Source: JBHGBM01 sp041946965 (lineage in GTDB: Bacteria > Acidobacteriota > Terriglobia > Bryobacterales > Bryobacteraceae). Taken from it: a stretch of DNA of 64,000 nucleotides. The position numbers were made by a program, and so were the translations under genes. Shown here in pieces: positions 33,508 to 42,312 of the stretch. The stretch is taken from the NCBI GenBank assembly GCA_041946965.1, contig JBHGBM010000066.1, positions 1-64,000 of the forward strand, in the 5' to 3' direction. Position 1 is the first letter of the stretch, and every line of letters starts with the position of its first letter. The notes beneath the pieces are model-generated. The model saw only the letters and a list, made by a program, of their open reading frames with translations, was not told where the DNA came from and made no database searches.

Positions 33508-34890
33508 TTGACCTGCGAGCCGGATGAACTGATTGGCGAGTACCGGATTCTCGCGTCGCTGGGAACCGGCGGCTCGGGAGAGGTTTTCAAAGCCAAGCAT
33601 GTCCTGACGCACCGCGTAGACGCCATCAAGTTCCTCACCTGCGGGCGCCCGCCCGGCGAGGACGAGGAAGTGCGCTGGCTGCGCGAGATTCAACTCCAGG
33701 CCAGCTTGCAGCATCCCAATATCGCCGCCGTGCACCACGCCTTCTGGACGCCCCGGGGGCTCGCGCTGGTCATGGAACTGGTCGAGGGCGAACCGCTGAA
33801 CGCCATCCTGGCGCGCGGGCGCGTGCCGCTGGAGGCAGGATGCCCCTTCATTCTCCAGACGCTCGCGGCGCTGAGCTATGCGCATGGGCGCGGCATTGTG
33901 CACCGCGACGTCAAGCCCGCCAACATGATAGTCACCCCCGGCGGGTCGATCAAGCTGACCGACTTCGGGCTGGCGCGTAGCCTCAGCGGACCGCAGCTCA
34001 CGCATTCGGGCGCCTTCGCTGGATCGCCGTACTACATGTCTCCGGAACAGGTGGTGGAACTCGCCTCCGCCGACGCCCGCAGCGACATCTACTCCACCGG
34101 CGTGGTCCTGTACGAGATCGCGACGGGAAGGCGCCCTTTCGAGGCCCCCAGCGCTTTCCAGGTGATGTGCGAGCACCGCGAGTGCCTGCCTGTGCCGCCG
34201 CTGGAGCTCGAACCCGCGGTCACGCCGGAATTGAATGCGGTGATCCTGAAAGCGCTGGCCAAGGCTCCGGAGCAGCGTTTCCAATCCGCGGCGGAATTCG
34301 CCGCGGCCCTCCGGGATGCCATGACCGTACGTCGTGTGCCGCCGCGCAAGCGCCGGGCGCCGGCTGCGGCAGCCGCGGCGGTCTTGATCTGCCTGGCAGG
34401 CGCCGCCACGCTCTTCGCGTGGAAATTCGGAAGCCATTCGGCGCCCGCCTGGCTGCCGCCGCCAGCGCCGCCGCACCTCGCCGTGCCGCCCGCGCCCATT
34501 CAGCCGCCTGTGCAGCCCGCCGCCGTACCTCCGCCCGCGACGGCCATCCAGCCCGCGGAACCCTCGGCGCCCCTCCGGACGCGAGTGGCCACAGTCGCGC
34601 CGCCACGCGTGTCCGCGCCCCCCAAGGAAACCGGTCTCGAACCGGAGCCGGAGCCTCTGGAACTCCCGGTGTCTGCCGCCGGCGCGTCCGGCGTTGCGTA
34701 TACCGCGCCTGAGTTGGAGCCGCCGCCGCCCGCCACGTCTGTAGCGAAGCCTCCTGCGGCGGTGACGCCGCCCGCTGCGCGCCCGCAACCGCCCAAACGC
34801 CGGCACGCGCTATGGCGTGCGTTGGGCCGCATTGCCCATCCGCTCGGCAATAAACCCAAGGAAGCCGCCGGAACGCAGCCGCGTCAGTAG
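33508..34890 (+). CDS. Membrane-anchored Ser/Thr protein kinase (Hanks type, catalytically intact)
   Basis: The protein has 460 residues from a TTG start with GGAG 7 bases upstream, 13 bases after the pseudokinase stop. All Hanks motifs are present: glycine loop GTGGSGEVF (19-27), Lys41 in VDAIKF, catalytic loop HRDVKPAN (Asp134, Lys136, Asn139), TDFGLA (Asp152), and the GSPYYMSPEQ activation segment. A basic juxtamembrane stretch (RRVPPRKRR) leads to one membrane helix at about residue 285 (AAAAAAVLICLAGAATLFAW). A proline-rich tail then lies on the far side of the membrane. Known relatives phosphorylate cytoplasmic Ser/Thr targets. The tandem pseudokinase is its likely partner. The gene's end overlaps the end of the opposing receptor by 7 bases. 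Confidence 0.92.
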   Translation: MTCEPDELIGEYRILASLGTGGSGEVFKAKHVLTHRVDAIKFLTCGRPPGEDEEVRWLREIQLQASLQHPNIAAVHHAFWTPRGLALVMELVEGEPLNAILARGRVPLEAGCPFILQTLAALSYAHGRGIVHRDVKPANMIVTPGGSIKLTDFGLARSLSGPQLTHSGAFAGSPYYMSPEQVVELASADARSDIYSTGVVLYEIATGRRPFEAPSAFQVMCEHRECLPVPPLELEPAVTPELNAVILKALAKAPEQRFQSAAEFAAALRDAMTVRRVPPRKRRAPAAAAAAVLICLAGAATLFAWKFGSHSAPAWLPPPAPPHLAVPPAPIQPPVQPAAVPPPATAIQPAEPSAPLRTRVATVAPPRVSAPPKETGLEPEPEPLELPVSAAGASGVAYTAPELEPPPPATSVAKPPAAVTPPAARPQPPKRRHALWRALGRIAHPLGNKPKEAAGTQPRQ

Positions 34891-37800
34891 TACAGCTTCA
34901 GCGCGAACTGCATTTCGCGGTCGTCCGAGCCCGCGCCCGCCACCCCGAATCCGCCGCTGCCCAGCCCGTTTCCCGGCAACCCGAACAACGGAGTGTTGGA
35001 AACGTTGAACGCCTCCCAGCGGAACTGCACGCGGTAGCGCTCGCGGAAACGGAAGTTCTTGGTCACGGCGGTATCGGCCCTCACGAACCCCGGACCGAGA
35101 ATAATGGTCCGCGCCGTATTGCCGTGGGTGAAACGCGCCGGCGATGCGAAGGCCTCCGGTTTGAACCACGCGATTCCGCGCTGTCCCACGGCGGGCTTGC
35201 CCTTTTGACCCTCGGGCAGCCGCCAGTCGCCCACGACGTCCGCGCGAAGGTTGGTGCCATCGGCATCGTCGCCCAGCAGGTCGCGAGGCCCGTTCACCAC
35301 CGACACGCCGAACGGCGATCCGCTTTGCAGCGTGAGGATGCCCGAAACCTGCCAGCCGCCCGCGATCCAACCGAGCACGCGGTTGGAATTCACCAACGGC
35401 TTGCCCTTGCCGAAGGGCAGTTCCAGGATCGGCGAGATCACCGCGCGGTGCGGGATGTGGTTGGTGGACATGGAGCGCTCGTGTTTCCGGTCGTAAATAT
35501 TCTGCACCTGGTCGTTATCGCCGAAGGTGGCGTCGTCGCCGCCCACGAACACCACGTTGTCGATCCACTTCGACCAGGTATACGTCGCGATCCACCCCGC
35601 GCCGTTGGAGAAGCGCCGCTCGCTCTTGAAGGTGAAGGCGTGGTAATTGGAGAAGCCCCAGTTGGGAGCGATGATCTGAATCTGCGGCCGGTCGGAATCG
35701 AACTGCGGATAAGGCCGCCGCAGCCGCTGGTTGATCTCCGTCCGGGAGAGCAGGTTGGGCGGGATGAGGTTCAGGTTGATGTTGGGAAAATTCACCTTGC
35801 GGCCCAGGTTGGCCAGGTAGCCCGCTTCGAAAAGCAGGTCCTTCCACTGGCGCTGCACCGTGAGGCTGTAATTGAAGCTGTACTGCGTCTTGCGCCAGGG
35901 ATCCAGCCACTGGATCTGCGAAACCGGGAACTTGGTTCCGCGCGCGCCGAAGGCGGAGGTCAGGTCGCTTTCCGAAGGCGCCGTCATAGTGCCAGCCGGG
36001 ATGCCCTGCGCCAGCGTGAACGGCACCGGGTCCCTCACCGTGCCCACGGCGTCGAAGCCAAGTCCCGCGATCTGGAACACGTTGCGGTCGTAGGGATTGC
36101 CGAAGAACACCCCGAAGCCGCCCCGCACCACGGTGTTGCTCATCCAGGGCACGCGCCAGTTGAAGCCGAAGCGCGGCGCGAAGTTGTTCGGATCCCAGTG
36201 CAGGAGCCGCCGCCCGTAGCCGTTGCGTCCTGGGAAAGTCACAATGCCCAGGACCCCCGCTGGAATGTCTCCGGTTCCCGCCAGCGGATGTGGAGCCAGG
36301 GGATCGAAGTTGTTCATGCGGTTGTTGACTTCCACGAAGGGGCTTTCCACGTCATACCGCAGGCCTATGTTCAAGGTGAGCGAGGGCAGCGCCTTCCAGC
36401 CGTCTTCCACGTAGCCGGCCGCGTAGTAACTGCGGCGCGCATTGCCCTGGCTGAACTCGGCGTTCACCTGGTTGAGGCGCCCCAACAGGAAGTCCGCAAA
36501 CGTCATGCCCGTATTGGTGATATTGCCGCCCTGCGCGTTCCGGCCGCTGGTGAACTTGGTTTGAAACACGAATTGCCCGGAAGCAAACTGGCGCGCCATC
36601 TCGTTGGCGTTGAACCGGATGAACGAACCGCCGAACTTGATGGTGTGATTGCCGCGTATCAGGTTGACATCGGCGTTCACTTCACCAGTGGTTATGCCGG
36701 AGCGCCGGTTCTGATTCCCGGGAGTGCCGAAATTCGTGGTGGGCACCAGCCCGTTGGACATGTTGAAGCGCGGGAACACGTCCTGCGCCACGCCCTTCAG
36801 CCCCAGCTTCTCCGGCCAGTTCTGTCCCAGCCCGAATCCGCCGCGCAGAATGTGAACGCGGTTGAATCCGGCCCGCAGGGTGGCGAAAGCGGTGGGCGAC
36901 AACATGCGCGTGAGGTTGAGCGCGAGATTCTGTCTGCGGTTCTCGATCTTGATGGCGTCCGTATCGGCCACGCCGAAACCGGCCGTTGTTCCGGTGGGGT
37001 TCTTGTCGGGGCTGACCAGGATGTAGCGGCCGAACATGCGCGTGCTGTCGTTGAGCGTGTGGTCTACGCGCAGGGTGTGATGGACGCGGTCGAGCGAATC
37101 CGCCGCGTTCTGCTGCCAGTTGCCGCCCTGCGTGATGGGATTGTCCGGCGGGCGGTTGGGCAGCGGCACATACGAGATCGCCTTCACCGCCACCGGGTCG
37201 AGCCGGTCCGCGGGAATGCGGTTGCCCGGGAAAGGCTGCCTCTGATTAGTCGCGGGGTCGTAAATCACCAGCGCCTGACCCACCGGTCCCGCCGCAGTGT
37301 TCTGCTGCCGCTCGACCCCGGAGAGATCGCCCGTCCGCCACGCGGCCAAAGGCACCGTGCGGGTGCGGACGATCCCGCGCCGCTCGATGAACGCGTCGGC
37401 GTTGTAGAAGAAGAAACTCCGGTCGCGCCGGATGGGGCCGCCGATCGAGCCGCCGAACTGGTTGCGCCGCAGCGGGGCTTTTTCATCCGCGTTCCACCCG
37501 CGCGAATCCAGCAAGTCGTTGCGCACGAACTCGTAAAAAACGCCGTGAAACGCGTTCGTGCCGCTCTTGGTAGTGGCGTTCACCAGACCCGCGTTGGAGC
37601 GCCCGTACTGTGCCGAGTAGCTGTTGGCCTCCACGCGGAACTCCTGCATGATGTCGATGGGCGGATCCATCTCGATGTTCTGGGCGCCGATGCCTCCGCG
37701 CGAGTTGAGCACTCCGTCGAGCATGGCCGCCGCCGAGCTGGTGCGCCCGCCGCCGATGGAAATTTCGCCGCCCTGCCGGAACGACGCGGGCGTCAGCGCC

Positions 37801-38249
37801 ACCAGGTCGAAGACGTTGCGTCCGTTCAACGGCAATTCCACAATCTCTTTGTTGTCCACCACGTGCCCGATGGATCCGGTGACGGTGTCGAGAATCAGCG
37901 CCGAGCTTTGCACGGAGATGCTCTCGCTCACCGATCCCACCTCGAGCGTGAGTTCTTGCACGGCGTTCTGGCCGATCTCGATGACGATGCCGGTCACCGC
38001 CAGGCGCTTGAACCCGGCATGTTCCACGCGGATTTCGTAGCTTCCGGGGAGCAGTTGCGGGACCAGGTAGGAACCGTCGTCGCCCGTGACGGCGGCCACG
38101 CTCTGCCCGGTTTCGGCGTTTACCACCAAGAGCTTCACTCCCGGGATGACCGCGCCCGATGCATCCGCGGCGCGCCCGCCCAAGGAGCCGTATTGAGCCT
38201 GTGCGTACAGGCCCGGAACGATGACTAACCCCAGGAAGACCAGAACCAT
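34884..38249 (-). CDS. Oar-like TonB-dependent outer-membrane receptor (third of three)
   Basis: The protein has 1121 residues; the start has GGAGG 6 bases upstream on the minus strand. The signal peptide MVLVFLGLVIVPGLYAQ is followed by a carboxypeptidase-regulatory-like domain (GRAADASGAVIPGVKLLVVN, GSYEIRVEHAGFKRL). The plug has the ELPLNGRNVFDLVALTP segment and the YGRSNAGLVNATTKSGTN motif. The barrel ends ALKLYY, an aromatic C-terminus. The LPLNGRN segment is the commonest form in Acidobacteriota. The gene stands alone on this strand, between the kinase pair and aroC. The ligand is unknown. Confidence 0.88.
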   Translation of the reverse strand: MVLVFLGLVIVPGLYAQAQYGSLGGRAADASGAVIPGVKLLVVNAETGQSVAAVTGDDGSYLVPQLLPGSYEIRVEHAGFKRLAVTGIVIEIGQNAVQELTLEVGSVSESISVQSSALILDTVTGSIGHVVDNKEIVELPLNGRNVFDLVALTPASFRQGGEISIGGGRTSSAAAMLDGVLNSRGGIGAQNIEMDPPIDIMQEFRVEANSYSAQYGRSNAGLVNATTKSGTNAFHGVFYEFVRNDLLDSRGWNADEKAPLRRNQFGGSIGGPIRRDRSFFFYNADAFIERRGIVRTRTVPLAAWRTGDLSGVERQQNTAAGPVGQALVIYDPATNQRQPFPGNRIPADRLDPVAVKAISYVPLPNRPPDNPITQGGNWQQNAADSLDRVHHTLRVDHTLNDSTRMFGRYILVSPDKNPTGTTAGFGVADTDAIKIENRRQNLALNLTRMLSPTAFATLRAGFNRVHILRGGFGLGQNWPEKLGLKGVAQDVFPRFNMSNGLVPTTNFGTPGNQNRRSGITTGEVNADVNLIRGNHTIKFGGSFIRFNANEMARQFASGQFVFQTKFTSGRNAQGGNITNTGMTFADFLLGRLNQVNAEFSQGNARRSYYAAGYVEDGWKALPSLTLNIGLRYDVESPFVEVNNRMNNFDPLAPHPLAGTGDIPAGVLGIVTFPGRNGYGRRLLHWDPNNFAPRFGFNWRVPWMSNTVVRGGFGVFFGNPYDRNVFQIAGLGFDAVGTVRDPVPFTLAQGIPAGTMTAPSESDLTSAFGARGTKFPVSQIQWLDPWRKTQYSFNYSLTVQRQWKDLLFEAGYLANLGRKVNFPNINLNLIPPNLLSRTEINQRLRRPYPQFDSDRPQIQIIAPNWGFSNYHAFTFKSERRFSNGAGWIATYTWSKWIDNVVFVGGDDATFGDNDQVQNIYDRKHERSMSTNHIPHRAVISPILELPFGKGKPLVNSNRVLGWIAGGWQVSGILTLQSGSPFGVSVVNGPRDLLGDDADGTNLRADVVGDWRLPEGQKGKPAVGQRGIAWFKPEAFASPARFTHGNTARTIILGPGFVRADTAVTKNFRFRERYRVQFRWEAFNVSNTPLFGLPGNGLGSGGFGVAGAGSDDREMQFALKLYY

Positions 38250-38281
38250 TCACGGCCTCCTTCGTTCCTGTTGTTGGTCCG

Positions 38282-38311
38282 AGTATAGTGCACGCCCGCG
38301 GTGCGCAACAA
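38282..38311 (-). promoter_or_regulatory. Possible sigma-70 promoter of the third TonB receptor
   Basis: On the minus strand TTGTTG (38306-38311) and TATACT (38282-38287) are 18 bases apart, 33 bases before the receptor's start codon. The -10 is good and the -35 fair. The same divergent region must also serve aroC, whose own promoter I cannot identify with confidence. Confidence 0.4.
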
Positions 38312-38328
38312 GGTACAATTTTGTTTCC

Positions 38329-39495
38329 ATGTTTCGTTTTGAGACCGCTGGCGAGTCGCACGGCGAGTGTCTGGTGACCACGGTGTCCGGCTTGCCGGCG
38401 GGAGTTCCCGTGTCGGCGGACGAAATCAACCGGGAACTCTGGCGGCGGCAGCAGGGCTACGGCCGCGGCGGGCGCATGAAGATCGAAACGGACCGCGCCG
38501 AAGTGGTGGCCGGCGTGCGGCACGGCTGCACCATCGGAGCGCCCGTCGCCATCCTCATCCGCAACAAGGACTGGCAGAACTGGAGCGAAGCGCTGCCGGT
38601 GGAAGAAGGCGACCCCGCCAAGAAGAAACCGGTGACGCGTCCGCGTCCCGGTCACGCCGACCTGGCCGGCTGCCTCAAGTACAACCTGCACGACGCGCGC
38701 TACATCCTGGAGCGCGCCAGCGCCCGCGAGACCGCCGCCCGGGTGGCTGCCGGAGCCGTCGCCAAATCGCTGCTCAACCTGTTCGGCATTGACGTGCTGA
38801 GCCACGTGATCCAGGTGGGAGGCGTGCGCCTGGAGCGCCGCGCCTCCTGGGAAGAGATCGTCGCGCTGAGCCGCCGCGAGGAGATCGTGCTGGGCTGCGT
38901 GGATGCGGCCGTCGAGGCGCGGATGAAGGCCGTGGTGGATGAGGCGTACCGCACGGGCGAGACGGTGGGTGGCGTCTTCGAAGTGGTGGCCCACGGGCTG
39001 CCGCCGGGCCTCGGCTCGCACACCACCTGGGACGCACGGCTGGACGGCAGACTGGCGCAGGCGGTGGTTTCCATACAGGCCGTGAAGGGAGTCGAGATCG
39101 GCGACGCCGTCGAAGCCGCGGCGAGCTTCGGCTCCGCCGTGCAGGACACCATCCGCTACGACCCGGTCGACGCCGCCTTCAAGCGCGGCGCCAACCGCGC
39201 GGGCGGCATCGAGGGCGGCATCAGCAACGGCCAGGACATCGTGGTGCGCGGCTATCTCAAACCCATTTCCACGCTCCGCAGGCCGCTCGAATCCGTGGAT
39301 TTCGGCACGCGCCAGCCCGCGCTGGCCGCTTACGAACGCTCCGATGTGGCCGTGGCGCCGGCGGCCGGCGTGATCGGAGAAGCCATGGTGGCGCTGACGC
39401 TCGCGGCCGCGTTTCTGGAGAAGTTCGGCGGAGACTCGCTTGGCGAAACCGGCCGGAACTTTGATGCCTACCTGGATCAGGTGAGAAAATTTTAG
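38329..39495 (+). CDS. aroC: Chorismate synthase
   Basis: The protein has 388 residues. The N-terminus FRFETAGESHGECL contains the first FMN-binding signature (GESHG). RRQQGYGRGGRMKIETD and RPGHADLAG follow in the usual order, and RASARETAARVAAGA is the second signature. The enzyme makes chorismate from EPSP for aromatic amino acids, using reduced FMN. The ATG at 38329 is preferred because it opens directly into the conserved N-terminus. It begins a group with def, fmt and argJ, with one base between the aroC stop and the def start. Confidence 0.95.
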   Translation: MFRFETAGESHGECLVTTVSGLPAGVPVSADEINRELWRRQQGYGRGGRMKIETDRAEVVAGVRHGCTIGAPVAILIRNKDWQNWSEALPVEEGDPAKKKPVTRPRPGHADLAGCLKYNLHDARYILERASARETAARVAAGAVAKSLLNLFGIDVLSHVIQVGGVRLERRASWEEIVALSRREEIVLGCVDAAVEARMKAVVDEAYRTGETVGGVFEVVAHGLPPGLGSHTTWDARLDGRLAQAVVSIQAVKGVEIGDAVEAAASFGSAVQDTIRYDPVDAAFKRGANRAGGIEGGISNGQDIVVRGYLKPISTLRRPLESVDFGTRQPALAAYERSDVAVAPAAGVIGEAMVALTLAAAFLEKFGGDSLGETGRNFDAYLDQVRKF

Positions 39496-39496
39496 T

Positions 39497-40012
39497 ATGG
39501 TTTACCCCGTCGTAAAGTACGGTGACCCGGTCCTGGAGTCGGAGGCGGCCGACGTCACCGAGTTCGATACGCCCGAGTTGCACCAGTTCATCGACGACAT
39601 GTTCGAGTCCATGTACGCCGCTAAGGGGGTGGGGCTGGCGGCGCCGCAGATCGGGGTATCCAGGAAGATCGCCGTCATCGACGTCTCCAACGGAGAGAAG
39701 CCGGAGGAGAAACTGGTGCTCATCAATCCGAGCATCGTGCGCCTGGACGGAAAGCAGACCGGGGAGGAAGGCTGTCTCAGCATCCCCGGCTTCCGCGAGC
39801 AGGTGCGCCGCGCCAAGCGCGTCACCATTCGCGCCCAGAACGTCAAGGGCGAGTGGTTTGAGAAGACCGGAGAAGACCTGCTGGCACGCGCCTTCCAGCA
39901 CGAGACCGATCACCTGTACGGGCGCCTGTACATCACCCACGTCAGCGCGCTGAAGCGCGACCTCATCCGCCGCAAGGTGCGCAAGCTCGCCAAAGCCGGC
40001 GAGTGGAGCTGA
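39497..40012 (+). CDS. def: Peptide deformylase
   Basis: The protein has 171 residues with all three metal-enzyme motifs: GVGLAAPQIG near residue 45, EEGCLS near residue 92, and QHETDHL near residue 134. The Cys and the two His bind the iron or zinc, and the Glu is catalytic. It removes the N-formyl group from new proteins. It is next to fmt, which adds that formyl group to initiator tRNA, the common def-fmt pairing. The second-motif HExDH form (HETDH) is slightly unusual, where most have HEIDH or HELDH, but the ligands are intact. Confidence 0.95.
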   Translation: MVYPVVKYGDPVLESEAADVTEFDTPELHQFIDDMFESMYAAKGVGLAAPQIGVSRKIAVIDVSNGEKPEEKLVLINPSIVRLDGKQTGEEGCLSIPGFREQVRRAKRVTIRAQNVKGEWFEKTGEDLLARAFQHETDHLYGRLYITHVSALKRDLIRRKVRKLAKAGEWS

Positions 40013-40023
40013 GCGCTCCTCAC

Positions 40024-40935
40024 ATGCGCCTGGTTTTTCTCGGCACCCCGCAGTTCGCCGTGCCCACGCTCGAGCGCATCGTGGAGGCCGGCCACCGGGT
40101 GGACCTGGTCGTCAGCCAGCCGGACCGCCCGCGCGGCCGCGGGCGCGAAATGGCCGCTCCGCCGGTGAAGGAAACCGCGCTGCGCCTCGGCTTGCCCGTT
40201 TACCAGCCCGAGCGCGTTCGCCGGCCCGAGGCCGTGGAGCGGCTGGCCGGCATCGCGCCCGAAGCCATGGTGGTGGTGGGTTACGGGCAGATCATTCCCC
40301 AAGCGGTGATCGATATCGCCCCGCTGGGCATTCTCAACGTGCACGCCTCGTTGCTGCCGAAGTACCGCGGCGCGGCGCCCGTGCAGTGGGCCGTCGCCCG
40401 CGGCGAAACCCGCACGGGCGTTACCATCATGCGGATCGACGCGGGCCTGGATACGGGCGATATCCTCCGCGCGCGCGAAACGGAAATCGGTCCGGAGGAA
40501 AACGCCGTCGAGCTTGCGGCGCGGCTTGCGGCCATGGGTGCGGACCTGCTGGTGGAGACGCTCGCGGACCTGCCGCGCATCGAGGCGCGCCCCCAGGACC
40601 CGGCGCAGGCGACCTACGCTCCCCTCCTGAAGAAGGAGGACGGTTTGATCGACTGGACCCGGCCCGCGCGCGAAGTTCACAACCGCGTGCGCGGCTTTCA
40701 GCCCTGGCCGGGAGCGTGGACCCGGTTCCGCGGCCAGACGCTGCTCCTCTGGAAGGCGCGCGTGGGCGAACGCGATCTCGCGCCCGGTGCGCTGCGCCGG
40801 GAGGGCGGCCTCTGGGTGGGTTGCGGCGAGGGTGCGCTGGAACTCGTCGAGGTGCAACTGGAGGGCCGCAAGCGCATGTCCGGCGGCGAGTTCGCCAACG
40901 GCCAGCGAATCGGCGCGGGCGACATAGTAGGATAG
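40024..40935 (+). CDS. fmt: Methionyl-tRNA formyltransferase
   Basis: The protein has 303 residues. MRLVFLGTPQFAVPTLE begins the Rossmann-like formyltransferase domain. NVHASLLPKYRGAAPVQWA near residue 105 is the catalytic Asn/His region with the SLLPKYRG motif, and the conserved Asp lies in DAGLDTGD. The C-terminal OB-like domain begins near residue 205. The GTG at 40003 inside def would only add seven residues, so the ATG at 40024 is chosen. It forms fMet-tRNA for translation initiation and works with def. Confidence 0.95.
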   Translation: MRLVFLGTPQFAVPTLERIVEAGHRVDLVVSQPDRPRGRGREMAAPPVKETALRLGLPVYQPERVRRPEAVERLAGIAPEAMVVVGYGQIIPQAVIDIAPLGILNVHASLLPKYRGAAPVQWAVARGETRTGVTIMRIDAGLDTGDILRARETEIGPEENAVELAARLAAMGADLLVETLADLPRIEARPQDPAQATYAPLLKKEDGLIDWTRPAREVHNRVRGFQPWPGAWTRFRGQTLLLWKARVGERDLAPGALRREGGLWVGCGEGALELVEVQLEGRKRMSGGEFANGQRIGAGDIVG

Positions 40936-40956
40936 GCTTTAAGCCTTTCCACTGCC

Positions 40957-42135
40957 ATGAATCTGCCGCTGGGATATCGATACGCCGCCACCTGGGCGGG
41001 TATCCGCCAGGTCCGCAGGGACGACCTGGCCCTCATCGTTTCCGGCATGCCTGCCACGGCTGCCGCGGTGTTTACGCAAAACCGCGTCCAGGCCGCGCCC
41101 GTGAAACTGGCGCGCCGCCACCTGAAAACCGGCAAGGGATTGATTGGCGCCATCCTGGCCAACGCCGGAAACGCCAACTGCGCCACCCGCACCGGCGACC
41201 AGGTCGCGCTCACCTGCTGCCGCGCGGCCGCGCGTCTGTTGAAACTGCCGCCCGCCCAGGTGCTGCCCGCCTCCACCGGCGTGATCGGGGTCGAGCTGAA
41301 CGCCAGGCTCATCACCGGCGCGCTGCCCGGCCTGGTCGCGGCGCTCAGCGAAGAGCGCTTCGGCGATGTGGCCCGCGCTATTATGACCACGGATACGCGC
41401 CCGAAAGAGGCTTTCGCCGAAATCAAGCTGCGCCGCGGCACGGTGCGCATCGCCGGCATGACCAAGGGCTCCGGGATGATTCAGCCCATGATGGCGACGA
41501 CGCTTTCCTTTGTGCTGACCGACGCCAATGTGCCGGGCGCCGCACTGCGGGCGATTCTGAAACGCGGCGTGGAGCGCAGCTATAACCGCGTCTCGGTCGA
41601 CGGCGACACCTCCACCAACGACACGCTGGCGCTGCTCGCCAACGGCGCCAGTGGCGTCCGCCCCGACTCCAGGGAAATGCCGGCATTCGAAGAGGCGGTC
41701 ACAGGAGTGCTCGAAGACCTGGCGCGGCAGATCGCCCGCGACGGCGAAGGCGCGCGCAAATTGGTGACGATTCACGTGACCGGCGCCGCCAGCGACGACG
41801 CCGCGGCGCGCATCGCCCGGGGCATCGCCAACTCGCCCCTGGTGAAAACCGCCATCGCGGGCTCCGACCCCAACTGGGGCCGCATCATCTCCGCGGCCGG
41901 AAACGCCGGAGTGGCCTTCGACCCGGCCAAGACCGACATCGACCTGCAAGGCGTCGCCGTGTGCCGCGGCGGCCTGGCAGCCGATTTTTCGGAAGCGGAG
42001 CTGAAGGCCAGACTCGACGCGCCGGAGTGCGAGATCCGCTTCGCCCTTCGGGGCCGCGGCAAGGGCCGGGCCCGTTTCTGGACCTGCGATTTCACCGAGG
42101 ATTACATCCGCATCAACGCGAGCTACCGCACGTGA
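40957..42135 (+). CDS. argJ: Glutamate N-acetyltransferase / amino-acid acetyltransferase
   Basis: The protein has 392 residues. The autocatalytic cleavage site with its nucleophile Thr is in KGSGMIQPMMATTLSF near residue 180. ANAGNANC marks the oxyanion-hole region, VDGDTSTNDT a conserved loop, and SDPNWGRII the C-terminal signature. ArgJ is processed into two subunits and transfers acetyl from N-acetylornithine to glutamate in cyclic arginine synthesis. Whether this copy is also able to use acetyl-CoA cannot be told from sequence. It lies 21 bases after fmt. A large inverted repeat follows 17 bases after the stop. Confidence 0.93.
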   Translation: MNLPLGYRYAATWAGIRQVRRDDLALIVSGMPATAAAVFTQNRVQAAPVKLARRHLKTGKGLIGAILANAGNANCATRTGDQVALTCCRAAARLLKLPPAQVLPASTGVIGVELNARLITGALPGLVAALSEERFGDVARAIMTTDTRPKEAFAEIKLRRGTVRIAGMTKGSGMIQPMMATTLSFVLTDANVPGAALRAILKRGVERSYNRVSVDGDTSTNDTLALLANGASGVRPDSREMPAFEEAVTGVLEDLARQIARDGEGARKLVTIHVTGAASDDAAARIARGIANSPLVKTAIAGSDPNWGRIISAAGNAGVAFDPAKTDIDLQGVAVCRGGLAADFSEAELKARLDAPECEIRFALRGRGKGRARFWTCDFTEDYIRINASYRT

Positions 42136-42151
42136 TCCCGCTTCTATGCTG

Positions 42152-42258
42152 TGCTACCGCTTCCCGGCGGTCGCGGCTCGGAATCGGGTGTCACGACGAT
42201 ACGTATGTCATTGATCTGGAGCGCGGCGCCGAGCCGCGACCGCCAGGGAGCGGTGGCA
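42152..42258. repeat. Large inverted repeat between argJ and vapC
   Basis: Arm 42152-42181 matches the reverse complement of 42229-42258 at 27 of 30 positions, around a 47-base centre. A second, perfect 6-bp hairpin (CGGCGC/GCGCCG, 42271-42289) follows. The arms are far longer than a normal terminator stem and there is no T-run. It lies between convergent genes, so it could end both transcripts or be a small palindromic mobile element. No target-site duplication was found. Confidence 0.75.
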
Positions 42259-42312
42259 AGGGCGTGGTGACGGCGCACCATTCGCGCCGCCGAAGGCGAG
42301 CTGATTCCGGTG

